From: Acidobacteriota bacterium
GTDB lineage: Bacteria > Acidobacteriota > Terriglobia > Acidiferrales > UBA7541
Direction of reading: 5' to 3'
Assembly: GCA_013289715.1 (NCBI GenBank)
Contig: JABCZJ010000002.1
Location: 124,001-188,000 of the forward strand
Length of the DNA stretch: 64,000 nucleotides
Positions 48,043-55,765 of this stretch are shown here, one piece after another (position 1 is the first letter of the stretch; every line of letters starts with the position of its first letter). The translations under genes and the position numbers were made by a program. Under the pieces are notes generated by a model. It was given only the letters and a program-made list of their open reading frames with translations. It ran no database searches and was not told where the DNA came from.

Positions 48043-48654
48043 TCACTCAATCGCTGCCGCGTTCGTGCAATGAAAATACTCCATCTGCGCTGGCGATAGC
48101 GTGGTGCCGGCTTCTCGCTGGCGGCTTTGATTTGTTTCTTGATTCTGGATTTGGTCCTGAGCCTGTGCTTGCGCTGGCTGTTGCGTTCGATTTGCCTGGT
48201 CCGCGAACCATTCGCGCCTGCCGGATGTACGAGCGCTATCGCCCGGTTTTCGCGCCGTATCGTTCGCCAGTGCGTTCATTGCGCGCGCGAGCGATGCAAA
48301 TGCTTCCGGATTCAAGTTGGAAACAGCGCGTGCCAATCCTGCGTCGTCTTCCGGCCGCCGCGAGAAAAACAGCGCATCCATCCGATTCAGATCTCCGAGC
48401 GAAGCGGTCGCGGCCCGCGCCTCTTCCGACATTGCAAATGTTTCGCGGTACGCGCGCGCCTCTTGCCACGCATCGCGTCCTTCGTGATTCGCCTCACGAC
48501 GAGTTCTGCGCCGCGACTCGGTAAGCAATCCAAGTATCTCGTCGTCGCTGGAATTGCGACTCAACACCGCCGGCGGATTGATCGTGTTTGATCCTATGCG
48601 CTCTTCGCCTCCATTCGTGCCGAGCTTGTGCCAAAGTGCACCTGAACTACCCAC
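48043..48654 (-). CDS. Phage-like hypothetical protein (possibly truncated)
   Basis: SEEARAATASLGDLNRMDALFFSRRPEDDAGLARAVSNLNPEAFASLARAMNALA...Gln-rich...LSPAQMEYFHCTNAAAIE then TGA. Confidence 0.5.
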   Translation of the reverse strand: MGSSGALWHKLGTNGGEERIGSNTINPPAVLSRNSSDDEILGLLTESRRRTRREANHEGRDAWQEARAYRETFAMSEEARAATASLGDLNRMDALFFSRRPEDDAGLARAVSNLNPEAFASLARAMNALANDTARKPGDSARTSGRREWFADQANRTQQPAQAQAQDQIQNQETNQSRQREAGTTLSPAQMEYFHCTNAAAIE

Positions 48655-48849
48655 GCCCTGCCCATGCTATCGCTCTGTATCTAGAGCAGTTACCCAAACC
48701 GGTTTGTGGACGCCCGAAGAGTTTTCCACAATGAAACTACAGTACTATTCCCGCTTCGGCACCGCTCTTGTACATCTACAAGTAGCGGGGGAGCTGTACG
48801 TTAGTCCAGGAGGACGCGACAGACCCTGCAAATAACTGAGGTAACACCG

Positions 48850-49722
48850 ATGAGCACGCCGCCGAGCGCCTCCGCAGAAACCAACGTCAAATCTGGATCC
48901 TCCAACTCGCCAGTGGGCATCGAACGCCGCCGCCGGAAGCGCGCCAAGATCACCGCGCAGGTTCACCTCCGCGGAGTGAATACTCCTGAGCCCTTCGAAG
49001 AAATCTGCAAGAGCGTAGACGTGTCGCGTGACGGACTGCTCGTCACCGCTGCGCGCGCCGGCTATCGGAAAGGTCAGCGACTCGACGTGACGTTCCCGTA
49101 TTCCACAGCCGCAGCAGCGCTGAATTCCGCGCAGACTGCTGAAGTGGTGCGCGTCGCCGAACAGGACGGCCGCTACGCCGTAGCGTTGCAATTCATCAAC
49201 GCGCAGTCCGATTCCGCCGCGAAGGACGCCGCCAAAGTGGATCCCTCCGTAGCCGGCGTCTCAGCGAATCCCGCCGCTACGCACACTAAACAACAATCGG
49301 TCGTGCTCGCCGTCGAGTCTGATCCCAAGACCGCCGAAATCATGCGCAGCATTCTTTCGAATGACGGCTATACGGTCATCATCGTTCCCACGGCGAAACA
49401 GGCCTTGGACATCCTGCGCAACACAGTGCCGGCCGTATTCCTTGCTGAAGTGGAAGGAACGGACATGAGCGGCCACGACCTCTGCCTGATCATCAAGCGC
49501 AACGACCGCTTGCAACGCGTACCGGTGATCCTGCTGACAAAATCAGCGCAGCCCGCCGACTACTCCGCCAGCCACCAGCTCGGCGCCGTCGTCTGCATGG
49601 CGAAGCCCTTCAAACCGGAACGTCTGCTGCATGTCGTGCGCCTGGTAGCTCCGCCGCCAAGCGCCAGAAGCGCCTACGGCGCCTCGCGCTACTCCAGCGG
49701 CTCCGTCGAACGCGCCTTATAG
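48850..49722 (+). CDS. PilZ domain + receiver (REC) domain protein
   Basis: N-terminal RRRRKRAKITAQVHLRGVN...CKSVDVSRDGLLVTA (PilZ RxxxR / DxSxxG-like); C-terminal VVLAVESDPKTAEIMRSILSNDGYTVIIVPTAKQALDIL. Confidence 0.82.
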   Translation: MSTPPSASAETNVKSGSSNSPVGIERRRRKRAKITAQVHLRGVNTPEPFEEICKSVDVSRDGLLVTAARAGYRKGQRLDVTFPYSTAAAALNSAQTAEVVRVAEQDGRYAVALQFINAQSDSAAKDAAKVDPSVAGVSANPAATHTKQQSVVLAVESDPKTAEIMRSILSNDGYTVIIVPTAKQALDILRNTVPAVFLAEVEGTDMSGHDLCLIIKRNDRLQRVPVILLTKSAQPADYSASHQLGAVVCMAKPFKPERLLHVVRLVAPPPSARSAYGASRYSSGSVERAL

Positions 49723-49971
49723 CCTAAGCGGCATTTCCGTCACCTACGCCTGCCGGTATTTATCCGAGGTTGCACCGGTGTAGTTACTGCTGCCGCTTGC
49801 TGTTTCCGCAGGAAATCCCGATGGAACAGCGCACTGCCCGCCGTGCGCACCGCGTCCAGGCACTCGAGGATGATCGCGAGGGCACGAATCCAACGCACAC
49901 TGCCATGGGACGGTCTGGAACTATTCACGCGGGGATACCTGCCATAACCGGCAGCGGTGAGAGCGTGATTC

Positions 49972-50532
49972 TCAGTGAGAGGCGGGTGGGCTCGGCGGAT
50001 TATCCGCCTTGATTTCTATGATCACCTTGCAATCGCGCGGCGGCGATTTCTCGCCATTGGGCATCTGTGCCGAAACCCCGATGCGATGCTTTCCAATCGC
50101 GAACAACATCCGCGGACTGGTGGCCGTAATCCCCTTCATCACGCCTTGCGCGTTCTGCGGCGCAGGAATGGAAAACAGGAGATACGGTTTGTCGCCCGAA
50201 ATATCGTAGACATCAAATGCCTGCACGCACGCGGTCGTTAGTTTCGTCGAGCACGCGGGCGTCTTCGTGAAGTCATAATCGAAATGGACGGTAATGCTGT
50301 GCATCGCCGATCCGCTCGGCGTCGGATTCGGCCCCGATTGTGTCCCGGACGATTGCGGCGCGGCGTTTGATTGTCCCGTCGTTGCTTGCTGCTGCCAGAT
50401 TCTGCCGCCTGGCGCCGCACCACAAGTCACGCCGGGGCTGGCAACTGCTGCGCCAACGGCGGTCACTTGCGCCGCTAGCAGCAATACGACGACGAGAATG
50501 GCTCCATACGCCCGACGATCCCTCAACGACAC
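49972..50532 (-). CDS. Secreted hypothetical protein
   Basis: Signal/TM segment AILVVVLLLAAQVTAVGAAVA; globular C-terminus HSITVHFDYDFTKTPACSTKLTTACVQAFDVYDISG. Confidence 0.6.
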   Translation of the reverse strand: MSLRDRRAYGAILVVVLLLAAQVTAVGAAVASPGVTCGAAPGGRIWQQQATTGQSNAAPQSSGTQSGPNPTPSGSAMHSITVHFDYDFTKTPACSTKLTTACVQAFDVYDISGDKPYLLFSIPAPQNAQGVMKGITATSPRMLFAIGKHRIGVSAQMPNGEKSPPRDCKVIIEIKADNPPSPPASH

Positions 50533-50671
50533 TTCTCCCTGTCGGCCGCGAAATTACCTTGCTGGAGCGAGCCACGCATACCCTTCACGTTATCATCGCG
50601 GGTCTGCACGCGGGAAGCCTCGCGCGGAAGATTCCCGCCCGACGCCGATCGCATCACTGGGCCCCGCAACC

Positions 50672-51058
50672 CTAGCCGAGAATCTGCACCGTCACGCCCG
50701 TGCCTCCGGAAATCGCGATGACCTTCGCGCGCACGAAGTTCGCGCGAACACCGGCAGCCACCAAATTGTCTCCCGCAGTCAGCGTGGAGCTCATCGTTGC
50801 GGCACCCGTCGGCACGGCGTATTGCGCGTCCACGTCGTTGATCGCGGTCTGCAGCTGAATGTTCACCGAAGTTGGAGCGGTCGCGAAACTGATCTGCCAA
50901 CGAATCGTGCGCCCATTCTCCGGAAAACCGGCATAGTTAGGCAGCGCGAACTGCTGGCTCGCCTGCCCCGCGGCTGGGGCTTCATTATTGAAAGCTGGAG
51001 CAGCATCCCCGGGGAAAATCGAGTACGGAGGGACTTGCCTATTATAGTTCGGCATCAT
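50672..51058 (-). CDS. Phage-like hypothetical protein
   Basis: MMPNYNRQVPPYSIFPGDAAPAFNNEAP...RTIRWQISFATAPTSVNIQLQTAINDVDAQYAV; intact 128-aa ORF. Confidence 0.55.
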   Translation of the reverse strand: MMPNYNRQVPPYSIFPGDAAPAFNNEAPAAGQASQQFALPNYAGFPENGRTIRWQISFATAPTSVNIQLQTAINDVDAQYAVPTGAATMSSTLTAGDNLVAAGVRANFVRAKVIAISGGTGVTVQILG

Positions 51059-51433
51059 CGGACGTCTTCAGAAGGGTCGGTGGGTTTCATTGTCCGTACA
51101 GCTCGTGCGTCATCCGTTGAATTACAAATCAAGACAAATGGGACCAGAAGAGTGTCTTCAGCTTTTAGCGCGCGATAGCGCGCAGCATCACGCCGTCGCG
51201 TATCTCGAGACCCACCGCCAGCAGTGCGTAAGTCAGCAGAGAAAGGAGGGATACGAATCGCCTGGTACTTGAAACCGCATTCGATTTGCTTGCTGCGCTC
51301 TGCACATTTCGAGGTTAACGAGCAAGTTTATACGCTCAATGGATATTCTTGCCAAGTCGTTGTGTGTACACAAAAATAATCCAAGGCATTCACACCGTAT
51401 CGGACTTGCTGTGCAGTAAAAGCAGAAGCCGGG

Positions 51434-51460
51434 GGAGAAGTTCTCAGAAGGAACTTCTCC
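51434..51460. terminator. Strong hairpin, terminator-like, 3' of the minus-strand Gly-rich gene
   Basis: GGAGAAGTTC-tcagaag-GAACTTCTCC perfect 10-bp stem; only a weak T-tract. Confidence 0.45.
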
Positions 51461-51494
51461 GCCGGAGGAACCTAGCGATTGCACCGTTTGACTA

Positions 51495-52739
51495 TTATGG
51501 CTTCTGCGGTTCAGGATTCTGCGCAGGCGCTTCGCTATTCGGCAGTCGCTCCGGGCGCAAACTAAAGTCCACGCCTCGCGCGGCATTCTCGTTTACAGTA
51601 CGTTGCAGATCGATCTGGCCTTCATCAACCGCATTTTCACCGCCATACGAGGTCACGTAGTGCAGCTTCCCATTCGCCATCCAGTAATCGCTCACCGCAA
51701 AACTTGAGCCGTCCTTCAGATAAAGCAAAACATACGTTTGCGGGGGAGCCGAATCAGCAGCCGCCGGCGGCACCGCGTTCGGCGAATCCTCCGCCTGCGC
51801 GCCGCCCGTACCAGGCGCGGCATACAAATAAGAACTCGGGTTATCCGGAGACGTCACATTCCCGGATCCTTCGGATGACTCATTCGTCCAGCCCGAACCG
51901 TAACCGCTGGAATTGCCGCCGTAAGACCCAAGTCCGCCGAAATACCCAAAGCCGCCGCCGAAACCGTAACCAAATCCATAGCCATTGCATCCCCAGAACG
52001 GATCGCACGGCCCGAAGCCACCCCATCCAAAACCAAGCCCCCCGTAGTAGGGGTAGTAACCGAAATACGGGTAATAGGGATAGTAGGGATAACCCGGACG
52101 CACCGGCTGAAAGGGATGCTCAGCCGCAGCAACCGCCGCTGCTCCATGAGCTGAAGTAATAGGCGCACGAGTCGTAGCAGTAAGTGGCACGAACGGCCGC
52201 GATCCGTTCACGTTCGCAGGACCGTAGTAATTTACACGAGCCGCCGCGCGCGCCGATGCGGTCGGCGGTTCCTGCCAAGTATTGTTCCCTGCCGCAAAGC
52301 GTTCGGAAGTCGCGCTCGACTCCGACTTGATATTTCCTGCAGGCACTCCATTCGCGCCCTTGGCAGGCATCGCGGTCGCAGAACCACTGTGAAATGGATT
52401 CCACCAATGTCCACTGCTACCACTGTGGGCGGTATTGCTGCTTCCGGCGCTCCCACCACTCGCGTGAGACTCGCCGCCTCCAGACGGCGCCGAAGCGCTT
52501 CCTCCGCCACCAAAGCTTCCGTGTGACCCGCCGCCACCGCCTCCTCCCCCATGCGAGCCACCACCACCTCCGCCACCGCCGCCATGTTGCGCGAACGCGG
52601 GACTAGGCGCCAGCGCCAACGCCAACGCGCCGATGAATGCCAAAGCCGCAGCAAACTTGAGAATTGGCGATCCGCGCAAGGTAGCAATCAAGGTGAACTC
52701 TTCTTGGGAAGCCGGAAACCGCTGAGAGGTCGTGGTCAT
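51495..52739 (-). CDS. Secreted Gly/Ser/Tyr-rich repetitive protein
   Basis: TM/signal LKFAAALAFIGALALALAPSPAFAQ; HGGGGGGGGGSHGGGGGGGGSHG; YPYYPYYPYFGYYPYYGGLGFGWGGFG; ATG at 52739. Confidence 0.7.
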   Translation of the reverse strand: MTTTSQRFPASQEEFTLIATLRGSPILKFAAALAFIGALALALAPSPAFAQHGGGGGGGGGSHGGGGGGGGSHGSFGGGGSASAPSGGGESHASGGSAGSSNTAHSGSSGHWWNPFHSGSATAMPAKGANGVPAGNIKSESSATSERFAAGNNTWQEPPTASARAAARVNYYGPANVNGSRPFVPLTATTRAPITSAHGAAAVAAAEHPFQPVRPGYPYYPYYPYFGYYPYYGGLGFGWGGFGPCDPFWGCNGYGFGYGFGGGFGYFGGLGSYGGNSSGYGSGWTNESSEGSGNVTSPDNPSSYLYAAPGTGGAQAEDSPNAVPPAAADSAPPQTYVLLYLKDGSSFAVSDYWMANGKLHYVTSYGGENAVDEGQIDLQRTVNENAARGVDFSLRPERLPNSEAPAQNPEPQKP

Positions 52740-52923
52740 TTTATATCCCTCCACCCGACTGGGCGACTGAAGGGTGGTTCTACTTCTATCGCGCTTCGAC
52801 TGCATTCTACATGATTGGACGCTTGCCCGCTCCTTTTGGTTTCCTCGAGGTGCCAAACCAGTCAGGCGGAAAGCCTTCCGCGCCTCGCCCGTCCCCGCGC
52901 ACAATGACGTTATACTATTTCGC

Positions 52924-53775
52924 GTGATTCCTTTCCTCCACATCGGCTCCTCCTCCATTCCCACCTTCGGATTGATGGTCGCGTGCGCCATGCTCAGCGC
53001 ATACTTCGTGCTGCGCGCCGACCTCGCCCGCCGCGGAATCGCGGCCAAAAATTCCGGCGAGGCCGAAGCCCTGATCTCTTTTCCGTGCCTGGCCGGGTTC
53101 GTCGGCGCCAAGTTGTACCATCTGCTCGAATCGCCCGCGGAATTCTTCGCGGACCCAGTCCATTTATTGTTCAGCCCGTACGGATTCGCGTGGTTCGGCG
53201 GGCTGCTAGCGGGCTTCGCCGCCTTTGCGTTCGTAGCTTGGCGCATCGTCAAGCACAATCCAGCCGCCGGTCATCCTGTCTCCCCGCTCACGATTTTCGA
53301 TGCGGGCTCTCCCGCCGCCGCGCTCGGGTACGGCATCGGCCGCATCGGGTGCCTTCTTTCGGGCGACGGGGACTATGGCATCCCAACTTCCCTGCCTTGG
53401 GGCATGAGTTTTCCGAACGGGTTGGTCCCCACCGTCGAACGCGTTCACCCCACTCCCATCTATGAATTGATCGCCGCGTGCGCCATAGCATGGTGGCTAT
53501 GGAACATGGGCGCGCCCGGTCATCGCACTGCGCTCGCCAAAGAACGCGCTTCCCAACAGTTGCTTACCGATTCAGACGCATTCGCCGCCTCCGGCAGAGC
53601 GCCGGGCGAGGTTTTCGCGGCCTATCTTGTCCTAAGTGGTGCTGCTCGATTTCTGGTCGAGTTCATCCGCATCAATCCGCGCTCGTTCCTGGGGATGTCT
53701 AACGCGCAATCTGCCGCCGCGGTTTCGGTAATAACCGGTTCTGTCTTGTGGGCATGGTTGCGCAGAAAAGAGTGA
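52924..53775 (+). CDS. lgt: Prolipoprotein diacylglyceryl transferase
   Basis: YGFAWFGGLLAGF, AAALGYGIGRIGCLLSGDGDYG, HPTPIYELIAA, RFLVEFIRINPR; GTG start at 52924. Confidence 0.92.
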   Translation: MIPFLHIGSSSIPTFGLMVACAMLSAYFVLRADLARRGIAAKNSGEAEALISFPCLAGFVGAKLYHLLESPAEFFADPVHLLFSPYGFAWFGGLLAGFAAFAFVAWRIVKHNPAAGHPVSPLTIFDAGSPAAALGYGIGRIGCLLSGDGDYGIPTSLPWGMSFPNGLVPTVERVHPTPIYELIAACAIAWWLWNMGAPGHRTALAKERASQQLLTDSDAFAASGRAPGEVFAAYLVLSGAARFLVEFIRINPRSFLGMSNAQSAAAVSVITGSVLWAWLRRKE

Positions 53776-53827
53776 ATGCGGATTAGCGAGATCTAGGCCG
53801 GGCAGCCAGCACGCGCGAGAAGTAGCA

Positions 53828-54526
53828 TCACGCGACGCGCGGAACCGGCGTTTCTAGCCCGGCCTTGCCCATGCGGATCGCCAGTAACCCGTTGGAAAGC
53901 ACCGCGACACTGCGCCCCGGATCTACCTTCGCCCGCAGCGCCACCACGCAGAGTGGCCGCGGCTCAGGCAAACTCGGCGCTCCGTATTCGGGATTTCGCT
54001 CGCCGATCTGCGTCGCTGAACTCTCAGTCTGCAAGTCGCCATTTCGCGCTGCATAGGCTTCGTCTGAGGTGACGGACTCCGACCCTACATCATCGTCGTT
54101 GCCGCCCGAACCCGCGCGCCGTTCCTGTGGCGCGCATTCTCCAAAGTCGTTTGTGACGTGTGCTTTCCCGTTTTGACCCGCGTCACCACAGATCAGTAGC
54201 CAACATTCATCTACCGCGACCGTAATCTGCCTTCCCGCGCATCCCGGCAGACTAGCGAGTGCGTACAAATTTCCGCCCGACTCTTCGAAGTCCACCGGAA
54301 TTCTTGCAAACAAATCGTCCTCGGCCGCTTTCCAGTCTTCCCGGAAGCTTCCCTCTTGCGTTCCTCGCACACTACATCGTTGAAACGCGCGTCGCGACAC
54401 TTCGTCGTACACCGCAAGCAGGCAATCGGACATATCGCTCAGCGGGATTTGTTGACGCAGGGCATCCCCACTATCTTGATGCGGCGTTCGCCGCACTGCC
54501 TCCCTCATTTTCACAGGGTGTCTCAT
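53828..54526 (-). CDS. Hypothetical protein with DUF2934-like segment and Hsp20-like fold
   Basis: VSRRAFQRCSVRGTQEGSFREDWKAAEDDLFARIPVDFEESGGNLYALASLPGCAGRQITVAVDECWLLICGDA. Confidence 0.6.
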   Translation of the reverse strand: MRHPVKMREAVRRTPHQDSGDALRQQIPLSDMSDCLLAVYDEVSRRAFQRCSVRGTQEGSFREDWKAAEDDLFARIPVDFEESGGNLYALASLPGCAGRQITVAVDECWLLICGDAGQNGKAHVTNDFGECAPQERRAGSGGNDDDVGSESVTSDEAYAARNGDLQTESSATQIGERNPEYGAPSLPEPRPLCVVALRAKVDPGRSVAVLSNGLLAIRMGKAGLETPVPRVA

Positions 54527-55206
54527 CGCGCTAGTCCGTAAACTCCACGCCAGCGTTTAGCGAGCGCTCCCAAGTCGGGAAGCGCGTCTTCAGCCACGAA
54601 ACGCGCAGTGTCTTCTGAACTGGCTCCAGGCGGCAACGTCGCTCGTCTCGGCGAGGCAATAGTTCGCCTTGCCATCGCATCCTGTCCCGCTCCGTTCTTC
54701 CCGCCAGCCTCCCGCCCGCATCTCTGCGCCCCGGTGAGGTCTGCTGGCGCCCTCGCTGGCAGAGCTGGGTCGCTAAGGTCTTCCCCAGCCGCAACCGCGC
54801 GGTCCTTACGATAGTTCTCGTGCCGTACGACCGCCGTGTCAGTTGCTCGCAAGATCAACTCCGCCTCTGTCGCCAGCGTCAATGGATTCAGCGAGCGTTG
54901 GCCCAGCGACCGGACGCCATTCTCTACTGCGGGAAGCCACAGGCAAGTCTCTGACAGCGGAACCGAGATGAACAAATTACCGGATTGCTGCGCAATCAAC
55001 GTCGACAGTTCGTACCCTGTCCCGTCGGGAAGTTTTTCGGTTGCCAGCGTCAATTGGAATCGGATTGTGCGCAGAACTGCGTCGGCCTCACGCACGGTCT
55101 TCACCGCGTGTGATTCCCAGCCGGAGCGTGCGAGTCCCTTCAGTGTGGATTCAGTACTTACGATGGAGTTTCCGACAACCAGAATGCGCACGGCAGCAGC
55201 GGGCAT
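54523..55206 (-). CDS. Degenerate receiver-like (pseudo-REC) protein
   Basis: ILVVGNSIVSTESTLKGLARSGWESHAVKTVREADAVLRTIRFQLTLATEKLPDGTGYELSTLI; the phospho-Asp position is replaced; overlaps the next gene by 4 nt. Confidence 0.6.
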   Translation of the reverse strand: MPAAAVRILVVGNSIVSTESTLKGLARSGWESHAVKTVREADAVLRTIRFQLTLATEKLPDGTGYELSTLIAQQSGNLFISVPLSETCLWLPAVENGVRSLGQRSLNPLTLATEAELILRATDTAVVRHENYRKDRAVAAGEDLSDPALPARAPADLTGAQRCGREAGGKNGAGQDAMARRTIASPRRATLPPGASSEDTARFVAEDALPDLGALAKRWRGVYGLAR

Positions 55207-55765
55207 ATTGACCCCTTTCGGGAAGGGGATCTTGCGGTCTGGACCTGAAATCTGCCAACTCGGACTCACCGCATCCGCGCTTACGCCCACCACTACGTTC
55301 GCCTGCCACCCACCGCAGGTGGCTTCGAACGGTACAACACCCCAAGCCTGGTGCTATTGCAGCCCTACAAAATCAGCGTTCCCAAACGAACCCGTAACCG
55401 TTCCCCACCCCGCTCGAGTCGCGCGCGGAGCTTTTCAGGGCGCGGTGTGACGGCTGCCGCGTGCGACCCTAGCGAGGCGAGTAACCAGTTCCGCGAAATC
55501 CCATTTACATTATCGGGAGATGCGCCGCAGAACGTGAACTGCCACTACCCCTTCCAGCTAGGCCAGAAAATGTACTCCCGCCGTCGCATCGCTGACAATT
55601 CGGAACATTACTGCTTTTGCGTTACGGACCTTACTGATCCCCAAAAATCTAAACGCCGCAAAATCAGCGTTTTATTCTTGACACGCTAATACCACAGGAG
55701 TAACTTTTACTTTCTACTTAGGTTTTGCACGTCCCCGTCCTGGGCGTGGGCAATTTGCACGGCAA

